NCBI RefSeq assembly: GCF_022669155.1
Contig: NZ_JALBVB010000035.1
Span: 7,732-44,594 of the forward strand
From: Kineococcus sp. TRM81007
GTDB lineage: Bacteria; Actinomycetota; Actinomycetes; Actinomycetales; Kineococcaceae
DNA: 36,863 nucleotides
Direction: 5' to 3'
The stretch's first letter is position 1. Every line of letters begins with the position of its first letter. The position numbers were made by a program, and so were the translations under genes. Shown one piece after another: positions 23,200 to 30,310 of the stretch. The notes beneath the pieces were generated by a model. The model did not search any database. It had not been told where the DNA came from and saw only the letters and a program-made list of their open reading frames with translations.

Positions 23200-25686
23200 A
23201 TGCCCCTTGCCGCTCCACGCACCCCACCCGCGCACGCACCCGGTGCCGCGGTCGTGAGGGGGGAGCTCCTGCGAGCGGCGGTCGCCGACCCCGCCCGCCT
23301 GGGGGCCGTGGACGCCTGCGGGCTCCTCGGGGTGCGCGACGCCGACCTGCAGGGCGTGGTGGACCACGTCGCCGGGGTGCTGGCGGCGCCGGTGGCGGCC
23401 CTGGAGCTGGTCCGGCCCGGCCGGCAGTGGTTCCCCGCCGAGCGGGGCCTGCGCACGTCGGGCGCCGAGGTGCCCGACGAGCTGTCCCCGGGAGCCCACG
23501 TGGTCGCCGCGGGAGCACCCCTGAACGTGGCCGACGCCCGCGGTCACCCGGTCTTCCGGCACCACCCCTTCGCGGCGCGCGGCGCGGTGCGCTCGTACCT
23601 GGGCGTGCCCCTGGTCGACGAGGACGGCTTCGTGCTGGGGGCGCTGTCGGTGGCCGACCGGCACCTTCGGCGGTTCACCGCGGCGGACCGGGAGGTGCTG
23701 CGCAGCCAGGCGCACCTGGTGCGCGCGCTGCTGGCCCTGCGCCGCCGGGCGGGCGCCCACGAGCGCGACGCCCGCCTGCTGGAGGCTCAGCGGGACGTGC
23801 TGGAGGCGATCGTCGCCGGGCACCGGCTGCCGGCGGTGCTGGAGCGGCTGGCCCGGCACGTCGAGGCGCTGGTGGGACCGGACGTCATGTGCGCGGTGCT
23901 GCTGCTCGGCGAGGACGGCACCACGATGCGCGACGGCGCCGGCCCGAGCCTGCCGGCCGCCTACCGGGCCGCCGTGGACGGGATGCCCGTCGCCGAGGGC
24001 GTCGGCTCCTGCGGCACCGCGCTGTTCCGGCGGGAGCCGGTCGTCTCCGGGGACATCGCCACCGCCGCCGAGTGGGCCGAGCACCGGGGGCTGGCCGCCG
24101 AGCACGGCCTGGCGGCGTGCACGTCCCTGCCGGTGCTGGGGGAGGACGGCACCGCCCTGGGCACGTTCGCGCTGTACCGCCGCCGCCCGGGGGCCGTGCC
24201 GGTGGACGGCGTGGTCCCGGCCCTGCGGGACCTGACCCGGGTGGTGATCGAGCGCGACCGCGCGGCCCGGGAGCTGAACCGGCTGGCCACCCGCGACACG
24301 GTGACGGGCCTGCTGAACCGCACCGCGTTCCTCGAGCGCGCCCGGCGCGTGCTGGCCGAGCCGACCGCACCCGGTGCGGTGCACGCGGTGGTGCTGTCCG
24401 ACGTGGACCGCTTCAAGCTGGTCAACGACTCCCTGGGGCACGCTGCCGGCGACGGCTACCTGCGCGCGGCGGCCGGTGCGCTGCGCTCGGTGCTGGGCCC
24501 GCGGGACCTCGCCTGCCGCTTCGCGGGGGACGCGTTCACCGTCGTCCTGCCGCACGTCGACCGGGGCGCCGCCCTGGAGGCGGCGGAGCGGGTGGGGGCG
24601 TGCTTCACCCTGCCGGTGCACGTGCCCGGCCACGTCGTGCACCTGAGCGCCAGCACCGGCCTGACCACCACGGCGCTCAGCGGGACGGGCGACCCCGACG
24701 TGCTGCTGGGGGACGCGGACGAGGCGATGCACGTCGCCAAGCGGGCGGGCCGGTCCCGGGTGCGGGTGTACGACGCGGAGCTGCGGCAGCGCGCGGCGGC
24801 CCGGCGGGGGCTGTCGCTGGCCCTGCGCGACGCGGTGGGCACCGGCCAGTTCGAGGTGCACTACCAGCCGGAGGTGGAGACCGTCTCCGGCCGGTTGGCC
24901 GGGTTCGAGGCGCTGCTGCGCTGGACGCGGCCGGGGGTGGGCCCGGTGCCGCCGTCGGAGTTCATCCCCGTCGCCGAGGGCGAGGAGCTCATCGGCGAGC
25001 TGGGCCGGTGGGTGCTCGCGTCCGCCTGCGGCCAGATGGCACGCTGGCGCGCCGAGCACCCCTCGGCGCGGGACCTGCGGGTGTGGGTGAACGTCTCCCC
25101 GCACCAGCTCGGCGACGAGGGGTTCGCCGACACCGTCGTCGCCGTCCTGGCCGAGGCGGGCCTGCCCGCCACCGCGCTGGGCCTGGAGATCACCGAGTCG
25201 GCCCTCATGGTGGACGAGGCGGCGGCCTGCTCGATCCTGGGCCGGCTGCGCCGCCTGGGCGTGCGGGTGGCGGTGGACGACTTCGGCACCGGCTACTCCA
25301 GCCTGTCGGCGCTGCGGACCCTGCCGGTGGACGTCGTCAAGATCGACCGCTCGTTCACCGCCCGCCTGGGGGAGGGTCCCGGCGACGTGCGCATCGTCGA
25401 CGCGATCGTGGCGGTGGGGCACGCGCTGGGCCTGTCGGTCGTCGCCGAGGGCGTCGAGCACGCCCACCAGCACGACGTGCTGCGGGTGCTGGACTGCGAC
25501 CTGGTTCAGGGGTACCTGTTCGGGCGGCCGGCCCCCGCGGAGCGCTCGGAGCGGGTCCTCGCGGTCCGCGGCCGGACGGGCGAGGACCGCGGGGACGAGC
25601 GCGGGGACGACCGCGAGGGCGGACGCGGGGGTGACCGCGGGGGCGACCGCCACCGCCTGCACCCCGCGACGCCCGAGCGCGCCTAG
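23200..25686 (+). CDS. GAF-GAF-degenerate GGDEF-EAL c-di-GMP phosphodiesterase
   Basis: This 828-aa cytosolic protein has GAF (about 25-180, YLGVPLVDEDGFVLGALSVAD), a second GAF (about 195-355, GVGSCGTALFRREPVVSGDI), a GGDEF domain (about 365-525) and an EAL domain (about 535-790). The cyclase signature is degenerate: AGDAF at 442-446 replaces GGDEF, so synthesis is unlikely and the domain may sense GTP. The EAL side looks active: E570-A-L in GFEALLRW, the Asn in WVNVSPHQL, EITESAL, the paired Asp of VDDFGTGYSSL, KIDRSF and AEGVEH. The tail is an unusual Gly/Asp/Arg-rich stretch (GEDRGDERGDDREGGRGG). The ATG at 23200 has a poor ribosome site, and a GTG at 23254 is an alternative. The stop TAG is part of the -10 of thyA. 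Confidence 0.9.
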   Translation: MPLAAPRTPPAHAPGAAVVRGELLRAAVADPARLGAVDACGLLGVRDADLQGVVDHVAGVLAAPVAALELVRPGRQWFPAERGLRTSGAEVPDELSPGAHVVAAGAPLNVADARGHPVFRHHPFAARGAVRSYLGVPLVDEDGFVLGALSVADRHLRRFTAADREVLRSQAHLVRALLALRRRAGAHERDARLLEAQRDVLEAIVAGHRLPAVLERLARHVEALVGPDVMCAVLLLGEDGTTMRDGAGPSLPAAYRAAVDGMPVAEGVGSCGTALFRREPVVSGDIATAAEWAEHRGLAAEHGLAACTSLPVLGEDGTALGTFALYRRRPGAVPVDGVVPALRDLTRVVIERDRAARELNRLATRDTVTGLLNRTAFLERARRVLAEPTAPGAVHAVVLSDVDRFKLVNDSLGHAAGDGYLRAAAGALRSVLGPRDLACRFAGDAFTVVLPHVDRGAALEAAERVGACFTLPVHVPGHVVHLSASTGLTTTALSGTGDPDVLLGDADEAMHVAKRAGRSRVRVYDAELRQRAAARRGLSLALRDAVGTGQFEVHYQPEVETVSGRLAGFEALLRWTRPGVGPVPPSEFIPVAEGEELIGELGRWVLASACGQMARWRAEHPSARDLRVWVNVSPHQLGDEGFADTVVAVLAEAGLPATALGLEITESALMVDEAAACSILGRLRRLGVRVAVDDFGTGYSSLSALRTLPVDVVKIDRSFTARLGEGPGDVRIVDAIVAVGHALGLSVVAEGVEHAHQHDVLRVLDCDLVQGYLFGRPAPAERSERVLAVRGRTGEDRGDERGDDREGGRGGDRGGDRHRLHPATPERA

Positions 25687-25689
25687 AGT
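25684..25689 (+). promoter_or_regulatory. -10 box TAGAGT of thyA, formed by the upstream stop codon
   Basis: The TAG stop of the GGDEF-EAL gene is the first half of TAGAGT, which ends 6 bases before the thyA GTG. There is no Shine-Dalgarno sequence in the gap, so the mRNA is probably leaderless. Confidence 0.55.
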
Positions 25690-25695
25690 TCCCCC

Positions 25696-26496
25696 GTGGC
25701 TCGCGTCGACACCCAGTACGAGGACCTGCTGCGGCACGTGGTGGCGGACGGCACGCCGAAGGCGGACCGCACCGGCACCGGCACCCGCTCCTGGTTCGGC
25801 GCCCAGCTGCGCTACGACCTCTCCGCCGGCTTCCCGCTGGTCACCACCAAGCGCGTGCACTTCAAGTCGGTGGCGCTGGAGCTGCTGTGGTTCCTGCGCG
25901 GGGACTCCAACGTGCGCTGGCTGCAGGAGCGCGGCGTGAGCATCTGGGACGAGTGGGCGGACGCGGACGGCGACCTGGGCCCGGTCTACGGGGTGCAGTG
26001 GCGTTCCTGGCCCACCCCGGACGGCCGGCACGTGGACCAGATCGCGCAGGTGCTGCACACGCTGCGCACCGACCCGGACTCGCGCCGCATGGTGGTCTCG
26101 GCGTGGAACGTGGCCGAGCTGGAGAAGATGGCGCTGGCCCCGTGCCACGCGCTGTTCCAGTTCCACGTCGCCGACGGGAAGCTGTCCTGCCAGCTGTACC
26201 AGCGCTCCGCGGACCTCTTCCTCGGCGTGCCGTTCAACATCGCCTCGTACGCGCTGCTGACGCACCTGGTGGCGGACGAGGTGGGCCTGGCGGTGGGTGA
26301 CTTCGTCTGGACGGGCGGTGACGTGCACGTCTACGACAACCACGTCGAGCAGGTCGCCGAGCAGCTGAGCCGCGAGCCGCACCCGTTCCCGCGGTTGCGG
26401 GTGCGGCGGGCGCCGCTGCTGGAGCACGAGTTCGAGGACTTCGAGCTCGACGGCTACGTGCACCACCCCGCCATCAAGGCGCCGGTCGCCGTCTGA
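25696..26496 (+). CDS. thyA: Thymidylate synthase
   Basis: This 266-aa enzyme methylates dUMP to dTMP with methylene-tetrahydrofolate. Conserved blocks are present: [46 protein letters not shown], the catalytic Cys150 in [10 protein letters not shown], the Arg-containing [23 protein letters not shown] and [12 protein letters not shown]. The length is normal for bacterial ThyA. The GTG at 25696 is 6 bases after a TAGAGT box and only 9 bases past the preceding stop, with no ribosome site, so leaderless translation is likely. The dihydrofolate reductase gene that often accompanies thyA is not in the next 10 kb. Confidence 0.97.
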   Translation: MARVDTQYEDLLRHVVADGTPKADRTGTGTRSWFGAQLRYDLSAGFPLVTTKRVHFKSVALELLWFLRGDSNVRWLQERGVSIWDEWADADGDLGPVYGVQWRSWPTPDGRHVDQIAQVLHTLRTDPDSRRMVVSAWNVAELEKMALAPCHALFQFHVADGKLSCQLYQRSADLFLGVPFNIASYALLTHLVADEVGLAVGDFVWTGGDVHVYDNHVEQVAEQLSREPHPFPRLRVRRAPLLEHEFEDFELDGYVHHPAIKAPVAV

Positions 26497-26607
26497 GGAG
26501 CCGCCCGGGGCGCCGGTCGGGCCGCGGGCCCCTCGCGCGCGGCGTCGCGCCGTGCGACCGTGGGACACCGGCCCCCTCACCCGGGGCCCGACCGCGAGGA
26601 GGTCGCG

Positions 26608-26775
26608 ATGACGCTGGTGGTGTCCCTCGTCGTCATCCTGCTGGTCGCCGCCCTGGTGGGCCGCACCGTGGCGCGGTCCCGGCCGGGTGCGCGCCCCTCC
26701 GCCGGGGAGCCGCGCGCCGGCCTGGGCATCGAGCTGCCCGACGTGCTCGGCGAGCGCCCCGCCCGCCGGCGCTGA
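26608..26775 (+). CDS. Small single-pass membrane protein (55 aa)
   Basis: The ATG at 26608 has an excellent ribosome site (GAGGAGG, 6 bases upstream). The product begins with a membrane helix (LVVSLVVILLVAALVGRTV, about residues 3-21) followed by a basic, Pro-rich cytoplasmic tail ending LGIELPDVLGERPARRR. No family is recognised. It lies between thyA and the convergent terD gene, 24 bases apart. It is easily missed by gene callers, but start, codon use and topology support it. Confidence 0.7.
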   Translation: MTLVVSLVVILLVAALVGRTVARSRPGARPSAGEPRAGLGIELPDVLGERPARRR

Positions 26776-26799
26776 CCGGCCTCGCTCGGTCCACGTGCC

Positions 26800-27378
26800 T
26801 CAGTCCACGTCGACGCCGAAGTCCTGCGCGATGCCGCGCAGGCCGCTGGCGTAGCCCTGACCGACGGCGCGGAACTTCCACTCCTCGCCGCGCCGGTACA
26901 CCTCGCCGAACACCATGGCGGTCTCGGTGGAGGCGTCCTCGGACAGGTCGAAGCGCACGACCTCCTCACCGGTGGCGCGGTCCACGAGCCGGATGAAGGC
27001 GCCGTGGACCTGCCCGAAGCTCTGCCGTCGCGCCTCCGCCTCGTGGATGGACACCGCGAAGACGATGCGCTCGCACTGCGGCGGCACGGACAGCAGGTCG
27101 ACCTCGACGACCTCGTCGTCGCCCTCGCCCTCGCCGGTGCGGTTGTCGCCGGCGTGCCGCACGGCCCCGTCGGGGCTGGCGAGCTGGTTGTAGAAGACGA
27201 AGTGGGCGTCGGAAAGCACCTTGCCGCCGGCGCCGAGCAGCAGCGCGCTGGCGTCGAGGTCGAAGTCGACGCCGGTGGTGGTGCGCACGTCCCAGCCGAG
27301 GCCGACGGCGGCCTCGGTGAGGTTCGGCGCCACCTTCGTCAGCGACACGTTGCCGCCCTTGGCCAGCGTCACGCCCAT
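26800..27378 (-). CDS. terD: TerD-family calcium-binding stress protein
   Basis: This 192-aa protein is a full-length TerD domain. It opens [20 protein letters not shown] and contains [25 protein letters not shown] (the acidic Ca2+-binding loop), [33 protein letters not shown] (second acidic site), [20 protein letters not shown] and [20 protein letters not shown]. TerD proteins are cytosolic, beta-sandwich Ca2+ binders linked to tellurite and oxidative stress tolerance; other ter genes are absent here. The ATG at 27378 follows AGGAGG. A minus-strand TAGCGT at 27435-27440 gives a leader of about 50 bases that contains an 11-bp tandem duplication. Confidence 0.95.
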   Translation of the reverse strand: MGVTLAKGGNVSLTKVAPNLTEAAVGLGWDVRTTTGVDFDLDASALLLGAGGKVLSDAHFVFYNQLASPDGAVRHAGDNRTGEGEGDDEVVEVDLLSVPPQCERIVFAVSIHEAEARRQSFGQVHGAFIRLVDRATGEEVVRFDLSEDASTETAMVFGEVYRRGEEWKFRAVGQGYASGLRGIAQDFGVDVD

Positions 27379-27398
27379 GCCGGTCCTCCTCGCTCGTG

Positions 27399-27420
27399 GT
27401 CCCTGCGGCGTCCCTGCGGC
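27399..27420. repeat. Two tandem copies of an 11-bp unit
   Basis: GTCCCTGCGGC occurs at 27399-27409 and again at 27410-27420. It lies between the terD -10 box and its ribosome site, so it would be in the 5' leader of the terD mRNA. It is probably a simple duplication. Confidence 0.7.
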
Positions 27421-27434
27421 GTCCGGTCCGCCCG

Positions 27435-27440
27435 ACGCTA
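27435..27440 (-). promoter_or_regulatory. -10 box TAGCGT of terD
   Basis: The minus strand reads TAGCGT, the hexamer used before several other genes here, about 57 bases upstream of the terD ATG. Confidence 0.45.
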
Positions 27441-27562
27441 CCGGCGCGGGCCGGGCGGCACCCGGTGGGCCCGCCCGGGAACAAGGTCCCCGAGCAACGG
27501 GTTCGGGACGGTGCCGGCGAACGGTCCCCGGTCCTCCCCACAGCCCCAGACCGAGGAGTCCC

Positions 27563-28810
27563 GTGCCCCCCACCCGCCGCCTGCCCGAGCGCGCCGCCTT
27601 CTGGCTGGTCGCCGCCACCCTCGCCCTGCTGGTGTCGGCGTCCTCCGCGCCCTCACCCGTCTTCCCCGTCTACCAGCAGGAGTGGGGCCTGAGCGCCACG
27701 ACCGTCACGGTCGTCTTCGCCGTCTACGCCGGCACCCTGCTGCTGGCGCTGCTGACGGTCGGCTCCCTCTCGGACCACCTGGGCCGGCGCACCGTGGTGC
27801 TGGCCGGGCTCGCCGGCGTGCTGGTGGCGCTGGCCGGGTTCCTGCTCGCCGGGTCGGCCGGCTGGCTGATCGCCGCGCGCGCCCTGCAGGGCGTCGGCAC
27901 CGGCGCCGCCATCGGCGCGCTCGGCGCGTGGCTGCTCGACCTCGGCGGCTCCCGCACCACCCTCGCGCAGACCCTCAACGGCGCCGCCCCGCCGGTCGGG
28001 CTCATGGTCGGCGGCCTGGGCGCCGGCCTGCTCGTGCAGTACGCGCCCGCACCGGCCCGCCTCGTCTACGCGGTGCTCGCCGTCCTGCTCGTCGCCTGCG
28101 CCGCCCTGCTGCTGGCCGCCCCGGAGACCTCCCCGCGCACGCCGGGCGCCCGCGCCTCCCTCGTGCCGTCCGTGCGGGTGCCCGCCGCCACCCGCCCGGT
28201 CCTGGTGGCCCTGGCCCCGGCCCTGACCGGCAGCTGGGCCCTCGGCGGGCTGTTCATCGGCCTGGGCCCCTCCGTCGCCGCGGGCGTGCTCGGTCGCACC
28301 GACCACCTCGTCGGCGGCCTCGTCGTCGCCAGCCTCACCGGCACCGGCGCCCTCGTGGGCGTCCTGACCCGGAACCTGCCGCCGCGCCGGGTGGCCGTCG
28401 TCGGCTCCGCCGCCTTCCTCGTGGGACCGGCCCTGCTGGTCGTGGCGCTGCAGCTGGCGTCCACGCCGCTGTTCTTCGTCGCCTCCGTGGTCTCCGGCGT
28501 CGGTTTCGGCGCCGCCTTCCAGGGGGGCTTGCGCGCTGTCGTCGCCACCGCTCCCGCGGCCGAGCGCGCCGGCGTCCTCGCCGCCGTCTACGTCATGTGC
28601 TACCTGGCCTTCGGCGTGCCGTCGGTCGTCGGCGGCCTGCTCACCCCGCTCGTGGGGCTGCGCACCGTCGCCGAGGGGTACGCCGCCCTCGTCGCGCTGC
28701 TCGGTGCCGCCTCGCTGCTGCTGGCCGCCCGCTCCGCCCGGCGCGCCGCGGTGGGCGTGCCGACCCCGCGCCGCGAGGCGGCCGGATCCGGCTCGCCGGT
28801 CGGCCGGTGA
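27563..28810 (+). CDS. MFS transporter, 12 TM type
   Basis: This 415-aa protein has twelve predicted hydrophobic spans. The TM2-TM3 loop has motif A ([16 protein letters not shown]). TM1 ends in [31 protein letters not shown], typical of drug:H+ antiporter-like MFS proteins, and TM4-5 contain [22 protein letters not shown]. The family exports or imports small molecules with protons; the substrate is unknown. The GTG at 27563 has GAGGAG 4 bases upstream. It is divergent from terD with 184 bases between and upstream of a second MFS gene on the same strand, which has its own promoter at 28873. Confidence 0.9.
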   Translation: MPPTRRLPERAAFWLVAATLALLVSASSAPSPVFPVYQQEWGLSATTVTVVFAVYAGTLLLALLTVGSLSDHLGRRTVVLAGLAGVLVALAGFLLAGSAGWLIAARALQGVGTGAAIGALGAWLLDLGGSRTTLAQTLNGAAPPVGLMVGGLGAGLLVQYAPAPARLVYAVLAVLLVACAALLLAAPETSPRTPGARASLVPSVRVPAATRPVLVALAPALTGSWALGGLFIGLGPSVAAGVLGRTDHLVGGLVVASLTGTGALVGVLTRNLPPRRVAVVGSAAFLVGPALLVVALQLASTPLFFVASVVSGVGFGAAFQGGLRAVVATAPAAERAGVLAAVYVMCYLAFGVPSVVGGLLTPLVGLRTVAEGYAALVALLGAASLLLAARSARRAAVGVPTPRREAAGSGSPVGR

Positions 28811-28872
28811 CGCCCCGCTGATCCGGTTCAGCACCGGCGCACAACCGGGGAGACTCCCGGCGCCGCCCGCCC

Positions 28873-28878
28873 TACGCT
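28873..28878 (+). promoter_or_regulatory. -10 box TACGCT upstream of leader ORF and Bcr-type exporter
   Basis: TACGCT ends 5 bases before an in-frame GTG at 28884. In-frame GTG codons at 28881 and 28890 also lie close by. Imperfect inverted repeats are crowded just upstream (CCGGTT with AACCGG near 28822-28844, and CCGGGGAG with CTCCCGG near 28845-28861). Confidence 0.5.
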
Positions 28879-28883
28879 GGGTG

Positions 28884-28973
28884 GTGACGGTGAGCGACCC
28901 GCCCCGTCCCGCTCCGCCCGACGTCGCGCGGCGCACCACTCGTCCAGGCTCCCGAGGACCGCTCCCGCGATGA
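28884..28973 (+). CDS. Putative 29-aa leader peptide coupled to the exporter gene
   Basis: A leaderless GTG at 28884, 5 bases after TACGCT, opens a 29-codon frame. It starts VTVSDPPRPAPPDV and ends RGPLPR, and its stop TGA (28971-28973) overlaps the ATG of the exporter (ATGA at 28970-28973). It is rich in Pro and Arg and, near its end, in codons uncommon here (CCA, CGA, GGA, CGA). Ribosome transit through it would decide access to the exporter's start, as in leader-peptide control of some resistance genes. The ORF could also be fortuitous; no homologue is known to me. Confidence 0.4.
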   Translation: MTVSDPPRPAPPDVARRTTRPGSRGPLPR

Positions 28974-30301
28974 CCGCGCTGCCCACGTCCACCCCCTCCA
29001 CCACCGACACCACCCCCGCCCGCGGCTCGTCGACGTTCGGGCTGATCCTGCTCCTGGGCGTCATGGCCGCCCTCGGCGCGGTGACCATCGACCTCTACCT
29101 GCCGTCCCTGCCGGAGGTCGCCCGCGACCTCGGCGTGACGGACGCCAGCACCCAGCTGACCATCACCTGCGTGCTCGTCGGCTCCGCCCTCGGGCAGCTG
29201 GTCAGCGGCCCGCTCAGCGACGCCTACGGCCGCCGCCGGCCCGCCCTGGTCGGCTTCAGCGTCTACGTCGTGGCGTGCCTGCTGTGCGCGGTCGCGCCGA
29301 ACCTGACCGCCCTGGTGGCGTTCCGGTTCCTGTCCGGCGCGGGTGCCGCGGCCGGTGCGGTCGTCGGCATGGCGATCATCCGCGACCTCTTCACCGGCCC
29401 GCGCGCCGCACGGCTGATGTCGCGGCTGGTGCTCGTCATCGGCGTCGCCCCCCTCTTCGCCCCCACGGTCGGCGGCGCCATCGCCGCGCACACCGGCTGG
29501 CGCCCCGTGCTGGCGCTGCTGTCGGTCGCCGGCCTGCTGGTGATGCTCGCGGTGTGGCGCCGGCTGCCGGAGACCCGCCCGGAGCTGGCCGCCGGCCGCG
29601 CCGGTGCCGTCCCCGCGCAGGCGTCCCGCGAGCGCACCGCCGAGCCGGCTGCGGCCGTGCCGGTGGCCCGCCGCCGCGGCGACCGGGTGCTGCGCGCCTT
29701 CGCCGGCTACGGCGCCCTGGTGCGCGACCGCCGCTTCCTGGGCCTGGCCGTCGTGCCCGGTCTGGCGATGTCCGTGGTCATGAGCTACGTGGCGACCTCC
29801 CCGTTCGTCTTCCAGGAGGGCTTCGGCCTCAGCCAGGGCCAGTACGCCCTGCTCTTCGCCGTCATGGGCACCGCCCTCGTCGGCGGCAGCCAGCTCAACG
29901 CCGCCCTGGTGCAGCGCTTCGGCTCCCCGGCGCTGCTGCGCGTCGGCGTCACCGCCGCGTTCACGCTCTCGCTGGTCCTGGGTGCCGTCGTCCTGTCCGG
30001 CGTGGACAGCCTCGTGGTGTTCGCCGCCCCGCTGTGGCTGATGCTGCTGAGCCTCGGCCTGATCATGCCCAACGCGGTGACGATGGCCCTGGAGCCGTAC
30101 GGCGCGAGCGCCGGCTCGGCCGCCGCCCTCGTCACGGCCCTGCAGTCCGGCGTCGGCGGCCTCGTCGGCGTCCTCACCGGCGCCCTGGGCGGTGACGCCG
30201 GCGCCATGGCCCTCGTGGTCGCGGTCGCCACCGCGCTCGCCCTCACCCTCGTCACGGCCGTCGCCGCCGCCGACCGGCGCACGCAGGTGGCCCGGGCCTA
30301 G
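28970..30301 (+). CDS. Bcr/CflA-family MFS drug exporter
   Basis: This 443-aa, 12-span protein has hallmarks of the Bcr/CflA drug efflux group: TM1 VMAALGAVTIDLYLPSLPEVARDLG with the DxYLPxLP motif, STQLTITCVLVGSALGQLVSGPLSDAYGRRRP (motif A), RFLSGAGAAAGAVVGMAIIRDLF, and APTVGGAIAAHTGWRPVL (motif C region). A charged linker of about 45 residues separates the two halves. Such proteins export bicyclomycin, chloramphenicol, sulfonamides or other compounds; the substrate here is unknown. The ATG at 28970 overlaps the stop of a putative 29-codon leader ORF, and the only SD-like AGGA is about 12 bases upstream, so translation may depend on coupling. Its TAG stop forms part of the next gene's -10. 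Confidence 0.92.
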   Translation: MTALPTSTPSTTDTTPARGSSTFGLILLLGVMAALGAVTIDLYLPSLPEVARDLGVTDASTQLTITCVLVGSALGQLVSGPLSDAYGRRRPALVGFSVYVVACLLCAVAPNLTALVAFRFLSGAGAAAGAVVGMAIIRDLFTGPRAARLMSRLVLVIGVAPLFAPTVGGAIAAHTGWRPVLALLSVAGLLVMLAVWRRLPETRPELAAGRAGAVPAQASRERTAEPAAAVPVARRRGDRVLRAFAGYGALVRDRRFLGLAVVPGLAMSVVMSYVATSPFVFQEGFGLSQGQYALLFAVMGTALVGGSQLNAALVQRFGSPALLRVGVTAAFTLSLVLGAVVLSGVDSLVVFAAPLWLMLLSLGLIMPNAVTMALEPYGASAGSAAALVTALQSGVGGLVGVLTGALGGDAGAMALVVAVATALALTLVTAVAAADRRTQVARA

Positions 30302-30304
30302 GCT
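30299..30304 (+). promoter_or_regulatory. -10 box TAGGCT of the M13 peptidase, formed by the upstream stop codon
   Basis: The TAG stop of the exporter gene is the first half of TAGGCT, which ends 6 bases before the ATG at 30311. The gap has no ribosome site. This is the same arrangement as at thyA. Confidence 0.55.
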
Positions 30305-30310
30305 CCGGCC

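Noticed and set aside
23152-26580. Long minus-strand frame opposite the GGDEF-EAL and thyA genes
   Set aside because: It is rich in His, Gln and Gly with no domain, while the plus-strand genes carry intact motifs.
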